NCBI GenBank assembly: GCA_017504165.1 | Contig: JAFVRR010000002.1 | Span: 77,374 to 141,373, forward strand | Direction: 5' to 3' | From: Clostridia bacterium | GTDB taxonomy: Bacteria > Bacillota > Clostridia > Christensenellales > Borkfalkiaceae | DNA: 64,000 bases | In this document: in pieces, positions 50,541 to 58,488 of the stretch | Layout: each line of letters starts with the position of its first letter | Position numbering within the stretch: position 1 is the stretch's first letter | Made by a program: the position numbers and the translations under genes | Notes under the pieces: generated by a model | What the model was told of the DNA's origin: nothing | The model's database searches: none | What the model saw: the letters and a program-made list of their open reading frames with translations, nothing else

Positions 50541-51746
50541 GTGTTTGATTTTAAAAAGAATTACGACTATTATAAATCTCAACTTTTTGATAGTATTTTG
50601 CCGTTTTGGGAAAAGCATTCTATCGATAATGAGTTTGGCGGAATTCTAAATTGCTTAGATAGGGAAGGCAAAGTTTACAGCACCGATAAAAGCGTGTGGC
50701 TACAAGGTAGATGCGCGTATACTTTCTCTAAACTTTGTAATACCTACGGCAAAAATGATAATTGGCTAAAAATCGCTAAAAGTTGTTTAGACTTTTTAAA
50801 CGACCATTGCATAGATAGTGACGGTAGAATGTTCTTTCTAGTAACGCGTGATGGTAAACCACTACGCAAACGCCGTTATTATTTTAGCGAAACCTTTTAT
50901 ATTATTGCCAATGCTGAATACTATAAGGCAACGGGGGATAAATCGGCCCTAGAAAACGCTAAAAAGTTTTTCGATATGGTCTATTCTATCTACGTTAACC
51001 CTAAAACCGACCCTTATAAAATCACACCTAAATTTTGTGATGGGGTAAGACCGCTTAAATCGCTTGCCTCGCCTATGATACTTCTTAACGTTGCTACTAT
51101 TATGGCAAAAGTTGACGTTGAGAATAAGGCAAGATACGTTAAAATCGTTAAAAAACTAGTAAAAGATTTGGAACTTTTTAATAAAAAAGGTACGAATTTA
51201 ATGCTAGAAACGGTTGGCGAAAAGGGAGAGTACTTGTCAAACGTATCTAGTTGTAGAATTATAAACCCCGGGCACAGTATAGAACTTTCTTGGTTTTTAA
51301 TAGAGGCTGGCGAACTTTTAAATGATAAAAGTTTGCTAGAAAAAGCCGAAAGAATATTCAATTCCGCTTTTGTAATTGGTTGGGATAAGGCTTACGGTGG
51401 TATTTTGTACTTTTTCGATTGCGAATGCAAACCGATTGAAGCCTACGAGCACGATATGAAACTTTGGTGGCCTCATGCGGAAACGTTAATTGCGTCTATG
51501 AAATTATATCAAAAGACGGGCAACGAAAAGTACTTAAGAATTTTCCAAAAGGTCACTAATTACGTAAAAAAACACTTTGCCGACGACGAGTTTGGCGAGT
51601 GGTATGGATATTTAAGAAGGGACGGAAAACCTACTATGCCACCTTGTAAAGGGCATACGTATAAAGGGCCGTTTCACACACTCCGCGCAACCTTAATGGT
51701 TGAGCAAATGTTAAAAGAAGAATTACATAATAAAGGCTTAATATAA
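50541..51746 (+). CDS. N-acylglucosamine 2-epimerase (AGE) family protein
   Basis: A 401-residue alpha/alpha-barrel enzyme. Family patterns are FWEKHSIDNEFGGILNCLDREG (22-43), KSVWLQGRCAYTFSKL (50-65), NPGHSIELSWFLIEAG (about 241-256) and HDMKLWWPHAETLIASM (about 308-324), with the catalytic His residues in the last two. AGE members interconvert glucose and mannose units at C2, including cellobiose 2-epimerase and GlcNAc 2-epimerase. Cytoplasmic. The start is GTG at 50541, with AAGGAG six bases upstream. The stop overlaps the esterase start (TAATG). Confidence 0.88.
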   Translation: MFDFKKNYDYYKSQLFDSILPFWEKHSIDNEFGGILNCLDREGKVYSTDKSVWLQGRCAYTFSKLCNTYGKNDNWLKIAKSCLDFLNDHCIDSDGRMFFLVTRDGKPLRKRRYYFSETFYIIANAEYYKATGDKSALENAKKFFDMVYSIYVNPKTDPYKITPKFCDGVRPLKSLASPMILLNVATIMAKVDVENKARYVKIVKKLVKDLELFNKKGTNLMLETVGEKGEYLSNVSSCRIINPGHSIELSWFLIEAGELLNDKSLLEKAERIFNSAFVIGWDKAYGGILYFFDCECKPIEAYEHDMKLWWPHAETLIASMKLYQKTGNEKYLRIFQKVTNYVKKHFADDEFGEWYGYLRRDGKPTMPPCKGHTYKGPFHTLRATLMVEQMLKEELHNKGLI

Positions 51747-52372
51747 TGAAAATTTTATTTTTTGGCGATAGTATTACCGACGCAGGTTGGGTAAGAAACG
51801 GCGAAGGCGCGTACGTTTACGGGTTCGGTTACGTTAGGGAAATTGCAGGTGAATTATTAGATAGAAATCCTGAAAAATATCAAATAATTAACTCTGGTGT
51901 CTGCGGTAACCGTATCGTAGATTTATATTCGCGTATTAAATTAAACGTTTGGGAAAAACACCCAGACGTTTTAACTATTTTAGTAGGTGTAAACGATATT
52001 TGGCACGAAGTCCTTTCTCAAAACGGCGTCGACATATTGCGTTTTGAAAAAATTTATGATATGCTTATAGAAGACACTAAAAAGGTACTTCCAAACACTA
52101 AAATTATTCTTTTAGAGCCATTTGTTTTACCTGGCTACGCTACTAAAGAGCATTTTGACGAGTTTAATAAAGTTCGCGACTATGCTAAAGTAGTTGAAAA
52201 ACTTGCTAAAAAATGGGGCGCTTATTTCGTTCCGTTGCAAGCCGAGTTTGATAAAGCGTCTAAAAAACATCCCGCAAGTTGTTATTTGTACGACGGCGTG
52301 CATCCAGACGTTGCGGGGGCAAAACTCATTGCTAAAGAATGGCTCAAGTGTTTTGATGAAAATTTTAATTAA
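51746..52372 (+). CDS. SGNH/GDSL hydrolase
   Basis: A 208-residue cytoplasmic esterase. Block I FFGDSITD with Ser9, block II Gly near NSGVCGN (52-58), block III GVNDIW with Asn, and block V DGVHPD with Asp183 and His186 are all present. Such enzymes remove acetyl or other acyl groups from sugars; the genomic place argues for deacetylation of the imported glycan. One-base overlap with the epimerase gene. Confidence 0.88.
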   Translation: MKILFFGDSITDAGWVRNGEGAYVYGFGYVREIAGELLDRNPEKYQIINSGVCGNRIVDLYSRIKLNVWEKHPDVLTILVGVNDIWHEVLSQNGVDILRFEKIYDMLIEDTKKVLPNTKIILLEPFVLPGYATKEHFDEFNKVRDYAKVVEKLAKKWGAYFVPLQAEFDKASKKHPASCYLYDGVHPDVAGAKLIAKEWLKCFDENFN

Positions 52373-52505
52373 AGTGCTAAAAACACATATAGTATAGTTA
52401 ATCTTTGAAATACAACACTTTATGAGAGTTTTTTTAATCGGTTTGGTGTATATTGCGATTAATATATTTGTTAAAATTATAGCATAAACTTAAAGGGGTT
52501 TTACT

Positions 52506-54530
52506 ATGAATATTAAGGATTTAACTATTGACCAAAAAATAAAGTTGCTTAGCGGTAAAGCGGGTATGGAACTTAACGACCTTGACGGTTTGCTTCCTAA
52601 AATTGAAATGGCTGACGCTTCTTGCGGGTTAAGGTACACCGTTACAAGTTCTACAACCTATTCTAGGGACGATAAAGAAGGCCCTAAAACGATTGTTGAA
52701 AAGCGTGACGAGCCTAATATTACTTATCCCTCTTCTAACGTGTTAGCAAACACTTGGGACGTTGAAATTGCAAAAGAAATGGGTAAAGCGCTTGCTGAAG
52801 ACTGTATTGAAAGGGGCGTAGACGTGCTTTTAGGCCCTGGCGTTAATATTAAAAGAACTCCACTTTGCGGTAGAAACTTTGAATATTTAAGTGAAGACCC
52901 TTATTTAGCGGGGCATATTGCCAAAGGCTACGTTGAAGGTATGCAATCTAAAGGTGTTTCCGCTTGCGTTAAACACTACGTTGCAAATAACCAAGAAAAC
53001 GATAGGCTTTGGAAATCTAGTGAAGTTGACGAAAGGACGTTGCGTGAAATTTACCTAACTCCTTTTGAAATTGCCGTTAAAGCAAATCCACACTTTATCA
53101 TGAGTTCTTATAATATGGTAAACGGCGTGTGGATGAGCGAACATAAAAAGTTAAATAACTTACTTAAAGATGAACTTGGCTTTAATGGTGTAATAGTTTC
53201 CGATTGGGGCGCGGTATCTAACGAAGTAGAGTCTGTAAATGCGGGTTTAAATTTACAAATGCCGTATAAACAAACTTCTTTTGACGTTGTTAAAAACGCC
53301 TATAACGAAGGTAAAATTACCGAAGAAACTATTGATAAACTAGTAGAGAAAAATTTAGAAATTATGGAGATTATTAAAAATAATCAATCTACTAGGTTTG
53401 TTGAAACTACTAAGGAAGAGCGCTGTTTAGTCGCTCAAAAAATTACTGAAGAAGGTATCGTTTTACTTAAAAACGAAGGTGGTATTTTACCGCTTAATAA
53501 TAGCCAAAATATATTAGTTTCGGGCTATGCGTCTGTGGCGTCGTATAGAGGCGGTGGCGCTAGTTACGTTACCCCTTACAAAACTCCTAAATACTTAAAC
53601 GATTGCTTAAAAGATGCGTTGAATTCCGACAAAGTCGATATGTGCGTGGCTACTAGATGCTCACATAACAATCTTGGCGGTAACAACGCGTATTCCGGGT
53701 TTAAATTATGTCTTGAAAAGGCGTCTAATGCAGACGTTGCAGTCGTTGCGGTCGGTACTGGTATGCGTGTTGAGTACGAAGGCACGGACAGAAGTTCTTT
53801 AAGCCTTACTAAAGAGCAAGAAGATTTAATTTTAGAAACTTGCAAGGTTAATGAAAACGTCGTTGTATGCGTGTATGCAGGCTCTTCAATCGATATGTCT
53901 AAGTGGATTGACAAGGTTAAAGCAGTTGTATACGTTGGTTTTGGCGGTATTCACGGTCAAGAGGCGGTTGCAAACGTTTTAGCGGGCAAGGTTAATCCGT
54001 CTGGTAAACTTAGCGAAACTTTCCCATACCGTTTAGAAGACGTAGCGTCGATTAATTCTTACGACGATGCCTACGTTACTATGTACACCGAAGGTTTAAA
54101 CGTCGGTTATAGGCACTTTATTACTAACGACGTAAAACCGTTATTCTCATTCGGTTACGGGTTGTCTTACTCTAAGTTTGAATACTCTAATTTAGTCGTT
54201 AATAAGTTAGAAGATTTTAAATACGAAGTTAAATTTGACGTAACTAATACGTCAAGCGTTACGGGTAAAGAGATTGCCCAAATTTACGTGCGTGACGTTA
54301 TTTCTAACGTTTATCGCCCTAAATACGAATTAAAGGGCTTTGACAAAAAGGAAATTAAACCAAACGAAACGGTTACCTTTAGCGCTATTTTAGACGAAAG
54401 GGCGTTTGCATTCTATTCTACGGCAAAAGATTGTTGGACTATAGAAAAGGGTAAGTTTGAAATTTTAGTCGGCGCATCGTGTGAAGATATCCGCCTAAAA
54501 CAAAGTATTGTTATTGATAAAAATTTATAA
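52506..54530 (+). CDS. glycoside hydrolase family 3
   Basis: A 674-residue cytoplasmic GH3 enzyme: the N-terminal TIM barrel (VLLGPGVNIKRTPLCGRNFEYLSEDPYLAG, KHYVANNQE), the nucleophile Asp233 in VIVSDWGAV, the second alpha/beta domain (VAVGTGMRVEYEGTDRSSLSL with the acid/base region) and a C-terminal fibronectin-like domain ending in VGASCEDIRLKQSI. Most likely a beta-glucosidase or beta-xylosidase acting on imported oligosaccharides. The signal peptide is absent. AAAGGGG lies before the ATG. The 133-base gap before it may contain an own promoter (not clear). Terminated by the hairpin downstream. Confidence 0.92.
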   Translation: MNIKDLTIDQKIKLLSGKAGMELNDLDGLLPKIEMADASCGLRYTVTSSTTYSRDDKEGPKTIVEKRDEPNITYPSSNVLANTWDVEIAKEMGKALAEDCIERGVDVLLGPGVNIKRTPLCGRNFEYLSEDPYLAGHIAKGYVEGMQSKGVSACVKHYVANNQENDRLWKSSEVDERTLREIYLTPFEIAVKANPHFIMSSYNMVNGVWMSEHKKLNNLLKDELGFNGVIVSDWGAVSNEVESVNAGLNLQMPYKQTSFDVVKNAYNEGKITEETIDKLVEKNLEIMEIIKNNQSTRFVETTKEERCLVAQKITEEGIVLLKNEGGILPLNNSQNILVSGYASVASYRGGGASYVTPYKTPKYLNDCLKDALNSDKVDMCVATRCSHNNLGGNNAYSGFKLCLEKASNADVAVVAVGTGMRVEYEGTDRSSLSLTKEQEDLILETCKVNENVVVCVYAGSSIDMSKWIDKVKAVVYVGFGGIHGQEAVANVLAGKVNPSGKLSETFPYRLEDVASINSYDDAYVTMYTEGLNVGYRHFITNDVKPLFSFGYGLSYSKFEYSNLVVNKLEDFKYEVKFDVTNTSSVTGKEIAQIYVRDVISNVYRPKYELKGFDKKEIKPNETVTFSAILDERAFAFYSTAKDCWTIEKGKFEILVGASCEDIRLKQSIVIDKNL

Positions 54531-54532
54531 TA

Positions 54533-54564
54533 AAAAAACGACAAGGAGTACTTGTCGTTTTTTT
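54533..54564 (+). terminator. terminator closing the glycan locus
   Basis: A 13-bp stem AAAAAACGACAAG (54533-54545) pairs with 54551-54563, and the tail is T-rich. It separates the GH3 gene from the AT-richer island. Confidence 0.88.
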
Positions 54565-54754
54565 TGTGGCGGGCAAGTGGTGATAGCGTTTGAACTTTTT
54601 AGAAAAAAGCGAGATCAGATATTTTTTAGAATGGAATACTGATGTCTTTGTCATACAAGCTTGAAAAGGCAAAAAAACTCTGCTATAAAGAAAGTAACAT
54701 CTTAAAAAGTATATTCAAAATATGCAAAATTTTTACAAAATGTATAAAAATAGT

Positions 54755-54782
54755 TTTACTTTTGTAAAAAAAAGTGTATAAT
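54755..54782 (+). promoter_or_regulatory. promoter of the defense pair
   Basis: TTTACT (54755-54760), 16 bases and TATAAT (54777-54782). AAAGGAG (54788-54794) lies shortly after, so the leader is short. The upstream part (54565-54750) shows no feature. Confidence 0.7.
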
Positions 54783-54804
54783 GTAGTAAAGGAGTATAGT
54801 CATT

Positions 54805-56118
54805 ATGAAATACTATTTATTAAAAATGAATACAAGTGGAATAAAAAATTTAGATAGAGAAATAGAATTAAAATTTTATAAACAAATTTTAAATAAAGAT
54901 TTTAAGCCTAATAAATATAATGTTAAGGCAATTTATGGCGCAAATGGAGCAGGAAAAACTGCTTTAATTTATGCTGCGGAAATATATAGAAAGTTTGTTT
55001 TGAATAGAGATTATTTAGCCTTATATAATAGTAATAATAGTTTGACTAATTTGATTAATCAAAATAAAAAGGAAATGTTTATAAAAATGACATTCGCAGT
55101 CTTAAGTGATGATTATAAATTGCAAGATGTTTATGCTCATACCATAGTTTTTTATAATCAAGATGGTAGATACCAAGTAAAGAATGAAATATTACAAAAA
55201 TTAAAAGGATTTAGGCTAAATGATGAGACTAAATACAAAACACTATATAAAGTTCAAAAAGGAGAAATTACGACTGAAAACACAACTCTTAAAGAAATGT
55301 GTAAAAATGTAGTTATTGATAGGTCAGTAATCTCTAATACTTTTGAATATTGTTTTAATAATAGAGAAGATGTTTTTTTCGATAGTATAGTTACAGCAGG
55401 GTTATTTGCTCAATCTATGACAGTTATGTTATATAGTTCGGATAAAAATTATATTAATTTTGATTATATAACTAGACAAGTTGATATGTTAAGTAAATAT
55501 AAAAAAGAAATGGATAAAGGAATATTCTCTCAATTATTATTAAATCAAAGTTTGATTTTTAACGATGAAATACCTATTAATAAAAACAAATATGAAGAAT
55601 TTGCAAAAAACATTAAAAATTTATGCAAATTTATACAAGTGTTTAAGCCAGAATTAAAAAATATAGCAATAAAAAAGGATGAAAAAGGGAAAGATTATAT
55701 TTGCAATTTGATTTTTGAGTATTCAAATGGACTTAAAATATCTAGACAATATGAAAGCACGGGTATAAAAAAGCTAATGAGCATTTACTATGCGTTGTGC
55801 AATGTTGAAAGGGGTGGGATAGTTTTTATAGATGAGTTAGATGCAAATATTCACGATGTTATATTGATAAAATTAGTAGATTATATTAGGGAATATACTA
55901 AAGGTCAATTAATTTTTACTACTCATAATTTAGGGCCAATGGATGTATTGCAAAAAGATAAATGTTCTATAGATTTTATATCAAATGATTCTAGGATTAC
56001 TTCATGGACTTCTTTTGGTAATAGTTCAGCTGCAAATGTTTATAGAAAAGGATTGATAAAATATTCTCCATTTAATATAGAGTCTTTTAATTTTTTAGGG
56101 GTATTTGGAGATGAATAA
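54805..56118 (+). CDS. AAA/ABC-type ATPase of a RloA/AbiLi-like defense pair
   Basis: A 437-residue ATPase of the COG1106/OLD-like group: Walker A GANGAGKT (45-52), ESTGIKK signature-like (317-323), Walker B IVFIDELD (339-346) and a TTHN switch (372-375; H374). The N-terminal KMNTSGIKNLDREIELKF strand and the spacing are those of ATPases such as AbiLi, RloA and PARIS AriA. It overlaps by 8 bases with a TOPRIM-like partner gene. Codon use is much AT-richer than neighbors (AGA, ATA, AAT preferred, hardly any CGN), which points to horizontal gain. The ATG has AAAGGAG at 11 bases. Likely an antiphage sensor. Confidence 0.75.
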   Translation: MKYYLLKMNTSGIKNLDREIELKFYKQILNKDFKPNKYNVKAIYGANGAGKTALIYAAEIYRKFVLNRDYLALYNSNNSLTNLINQNKKEMFIKMTFAVLSDDYKLQDVYAHTIVFYNQDGRYQVKNEILQKLKGFRLNDETKYKTLYKVQKGEITTENTTLKEMCKNVVIDRSVISNTFEYCFNNREDVFFDSIVTAGLFAQSMTVMLYSSDKNYINFDYITRQVDMLSKYKKEMDKGIFSQLLLNQSLIFNDEIPINKNKYEEFAKNIKNLCKFIQVFKPELKNIAIKKDEKGKDYICNLIFEYSNGLKISRQYESTGIKKLMSIYYALCNVERGGIVFIDELDANIHDVILIKLVDYIREYTKGQLIFTTHNLGPMDVLQKDKCSIDFISNDSRITSWTSFGNSSAANVYRKGLIKYSPFNIESFNFLGVFGDE

Positions 56119-56632
56119 TACTAATACTTTGATATTAATTTGTGTAGAGACAAACAATAAGTCTTTAACGGATTTGCAATATATTGATGCGGCATTAAAA
56201 CATTATTATAGGATAAGTAATGAGATAAAATTAGATTATCTGCCCATGGAAACAAAAACGAAATATAATGATAGTGGAATTATTAAAAAAATCAATAAAA
56301 AAATTAGCAAATTCGATAAATATGAGATAATTTATTGTCTGGACACAGATAAAATTGTTGCAAGATATGAAGATATTAAATTAAACGAGGAAATAAATAA
56401 ATATTGCTTAGAAAACAATATTAAAATTGTTTGGTTTTGCGAAAACATTGAAGATGTATTCTTACATCAACATATATCTGACAGCGATAAAGTAAGAATG
56501 GCAAAGAAATTTTCTCGTGAGAACCAATTGGGAAAAAGCACGAAAGAATCTTTATCTAGAAAAACGTTGACAAGTAAAACTAGCAACTTATTATTAATTT
56601 TTGATGAAATTTTAGAGCAAAAACGAAAATAG
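56111..56632 (+). CDS. RloB/AbiLii-like TOPRIM-type partner
   Basis: A 173-residue protein with acidic residues in TOPRIM order: Glu13 in LICVETNNK and the Asp78-x-Asp80 pair in IIYCLDTDKI, followed by IVWFCENIEDVFLHQHI, which looks like the RloB segment after the DxD. It lacks other domains. RloB, AbiLii and PARIS AriB are effectors paired with an ATPase like the gene upstream, where the TOPRIM is often a toxin acting on tRNA or RNA. The start at 56111 is chosen from AGGGGT eight bases upstream; a TTG at 56105 is possible. It shares the AT-rich codon use of its partner. Confidence 0.65.
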   Translation: MNNTNTLILICVETNNKSLTDLQYIDAALKHYYRISNEIKLDYLPMETKTKYNDSGIIKKINKKISKFDKYEIIYCLDTDKIVARYEDIKLNEEINKYCLENNIKIVWFCENIEDVFLHQHISDSDKVRMAKKFSRENQLGKSTKESLSRKTLTSKTSNLLLIFDEILEQKRK

Positions 56633-56920
56633 TATAACGTTTCGAGATTGTAAAAAATACATTATTTTTGTTAAGCAGATTCTACTATTACGGGTAAACT
56701 TGAATTTACAACTACGTATACAATTTTATCATTCTATAACGGCGTTTTATAGTAGAACATCTAACTAAATAAAAGCATAAAGGCGTGCGATTTTTTGTGC
56801 ACCTTTTAAGTTTAAAAAAATAAAATTTTTCTATAAAAATGTTTTTTAAGTAAAAAGGGGCGAGCAATCATGTTCATTCAAAAGATAAAAATATTTAGGT
56901 TTACGCAACCCTTCAGATAT
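56633..56920. other. gap without a complete gene; possible remnant
   Basis: No ORF with an SD. A 25-codon open stretch after a stop (56675-56752; reads ADSTITGKLEFTTTYTILSFYNGVL) may be a gene remnant. It is flanked by AGATTCTACTAT (56677-56688) and ATAGTAGAACATCT (56749-56762), an imperfect inverted repeat, so this could also be a small palindromic element. A further weak hairpin lies near 56785-56805 (GGCGTGCG...GTGCACC). Confidence 0.4.
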
Positions 56921-56923
56921 TAA

Positions 56924-56956
56924 AAAAGGCAAACATTTTTATAGTTTGCCTTTAAT
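56924..56956 (-). terminator. terminator of the island lipoprotein gene
   Basis: Stem AAAGGCAAAC pairs with GTTTGCCTTT (about 56926-56954) around an AT-rich loop. The minus-strand tail is TTTTTTAATA. Confidence 0.75.
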
Positions 56957-56960
56957 ATTA

Positions 56961-57932
56961 TTATTTTAATTCTAAATGTAGTGTATTTTTCATATATTCT
57001 TGAAAATTATTAAGAACAATATTGAGATTTAAATTCAATTCTTCTATCATTTTGCTAGTGTCTAAATTTAAGTCATTTATAGTAGAACGAAAACTGTTTA
57101 CTGTCGCAGATTGTTTTGTTGCATCTATTGTTGCAAAGCCTACAGAATAGGCACTACCAATCCCACTTATATGAAAAGAAATACTTGCGTTATCAAAATC
57201 GCCATAGTTAGCAGAAATTTGAATAGTTGCTCGTCTACCTAATGATGTTTCAACTTCTTCTAAATAATGTAATGAACCTGAATCAAAATAAGAAAAACTT
57301 TTTTCAGAACTAATATTTACACGTGTATAATGTGAACCTATTCCTGTATCTACACTTGATATTTTATAGGTTTGATTTTTATAAACTTCATAAATTAATT
57401 TTTCTATATCTAAAACTGCATTTATATCAGTTGTATATGAAGCCGAATTATTTGAAGAATCTGTAAATGTTATGCTCACTTTGTGTTGTCCTGCAGAAGT
57501 GAAAATAAAGTTGTTATTAGAAATAACTATTGTGGATTGATTATTGTAATTATCGCTATACTCAGAAATAAAATCATTAACCGTATAATTAAAACCAACG
57601 TAGTATGTTTTAGTGTCTGTCGCAATATATGTTGGAGGAGTAGTATCAACAACCATAACGAATCGGTGCATTTCTTTGACTAATTCTCCGTCAGAAGAAT
57701 ATACCTTATATTTTAGTTGTTGTCTTCCTAATCTTGAAGTATCTATACTACCATCGGTAATTAATGTTAAATCTTTAGGGTAAGAAACGCCTTTATCTTC
57801 AAAAATGGTATTTACTTCGATTGTTTCTTCTACATCGCCATTTATAAAAATTTTATTTTCGTTAGAAGAACAAGCAGAAAAAGAAATTAAAGAACATAAA
57901 GCGAATATTAATGCAAGTATCCTAATCTTCAT
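56961..57932 (-). CDS. lipoprotein with Ig-like domains
   Basis: A 323-residue lipoprotein (Cys21 in SFSACSSN). An Ig-like/DUF5011 domain is seen from about 28 to 96 (DVEETIEVNTIFEDKGVSYPKDL...KYKVYSSDGELVKEMHRFVMVVDTTPP), then a second similar unit to about 165 (HKVSITFTDSSNNSASYTTDI). The C-terminal half, about 165-323, is unassigned. The ATG at 57932 has AGGAG upstream; the frame extends to 57989 but that start would bypass the SD. The codon use is AT-rich like the defense pair, so it probably belongs to the same acquired island. Confidence 0.7.
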   Translation of the reverse strand: MKIRILALIFALCSLISFSACSSNENKIFINGDVEETIEVNTIFEDKGVSYPKDLTLITDGSIDTSRLGRQQLKYKVYSSDGELVKEMHRFVMVVDTTPPTYIATDTKTYYVGFNYTVNDFISEYSDNYNNQSTIVISNNNFIFTSAGQHKVSITFTDSSNNSASYTTDINAVLDIEKLIYEVYKNQTYKISSVDTGIGSHYTRVNISSEKSFSYFDSGSLHYLEEVETSLGRRATIQISANYGDFDNASISFHISGIGSAYSVGFATIDATKQSATVNSFRSTINDLNLDTSKMIEELNLNLNIVLNNFQEYMKNTLHLELK

Positions 57933-58088
57933 AAAATTACTCCTATATGATTTTGATTTAATTATAACATATATTTGTAAAAATTTCAATCTCTTTAGAT
58001 ATTACGACAGGATAAAAAATATAAATTTATTATTTGACACTACGGAGTGAATGCGCTTGTCTTGATATAGAGACTTTATATAAAGAAA

Positions 58089-58122
58089 AAAACCTAACCC
58101 GGTTTGAGTTCGGATTAGGTTA
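58089..58122 (-). terminator. terminator-type hairpin
   Basis: AACCTAAC and GTTAGGTT-like strands (AACCTAA 58090-58096, TTAGGTT 58115-58121) with CCG/CGG pairs inside. The minus-strand tail is TTTTTTTC. It may back up tRNA-Ser termination. Confidence 0.6.
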
Positions 58123-58127
58123 CGATT

Positions 58128-58143
58128 GGCGGAGAGAGGGGGC
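58128..58143. repeat. duplicated 3' end of tRNA-Ser
   Basis: The 16 bases TGGCGGAGAGAGGGGG at 58128-58143 are identical to the tRNA-Ser 3' end with its CCA at 58271-58286. The rest of the tRNA is missing. The 127 bases between consist of short hairpins (GTCGC-AAG-GCGAC type). It may be a scar of integration into the tRNA gene. Confidence 0.6.
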
Positions 58144-58239
58144 GATTCCCCTAAGAGGGGAAATGTCGCAAGGCGACAAAAGGGTTGCGCCGTGCTAACG
58201 GTAGCCCGAATGGGCAAATGCCCCGACCGAAGCCACGCA

Positions 58240-58267
58240 AAAAGGACGCCACAATTAGCGTCCTTTA
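58240..58267 (-). terminator. terminator of tRNA-Ser
   Basis: Stem AAAGGACGC pairs with GCGTCCTTT (about 58240-58266). On the minus strand it is followed by TTTTTG. Confidence 0.75.
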
Positions 58268-58270
58268 GCG

Positions 58271-58361
58271 TGGCGGAGAGAGGGGGATTTGAACCCCCGA
58301 TACGCTTATGGCGTATACACGATTTCCAATCGTGCTCGTTCGACCACTCCGACATCTCTCC
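58271..58361 (-). tRNA. tRNA-Ser (anticodon GGA)
   Basis: A class II tRNA of 91 bases with encoded CCA. The acceptor strand GGAGAGA (58361-58355) pairs with the 3' strand, anticodon GGA (complement of 58325-58327) sits in a CGATTGGAAATCG arm, there is a long variable arm (TACGCCATAAGCGTA), and the T-arm GGGGGTTCAAATCCCCC. It reads UCC and UCU codons. It is the source of the duplicated end at 58128. Confidence 0.95.
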
Positions 58362-58386
58362 ATATCTATAAAGTTTCAACTTTGAT

Positions 58387-58415
58387 ATTATATAATTTTA
58401 TTTAAAAAATTGCAA
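58387..58415 (-). promoter_or_regulatory. promoter of tRNA-Ser
   Basis: On the minus strand TTGCAA (58415-58410), 17 bases and TATAAT (58392-58387), about 25 bases upstream of the mature tRNA 5' end at 58361. Confidence 0.75.
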
Positions 58416-58452
58416 CTTTTTATATGTGGTTTTATAAAAATATTATTTATAG

Positions 58453-58481
58453 TAGAAAATTTTTATTTTTTATGTTAAAAT
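58453..58481 (+). promoter_or_regulatory. promoter of the DNA glycosylase gene, leaderless
   Basis: TAGAAA (58453-58458), 17 bases and TAAAAT (58476-58481), then seven bases to the ATG at 58489. There is no SD. Confidence 0.55.
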
Positions 58482-58488
58482 AAATATT

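Noticed and set aside
54565..54600. GTGGCGGG...GTTTGAAC after the GH3 terminator, faintly like the tRNA-Ser 3' end, as a possible second attachment site
   Set aside because: Only short blocks match; not enough to claim a repeat.
58002..58379. Open frames across the tRNA-Ser region on both strands (125 and 81 residues, with AERGGFEPP-like peptide)
   Set aside because: The peptides are translations of the tRNA and its hairpin neighbors, a well-known artefact; there is no SD.
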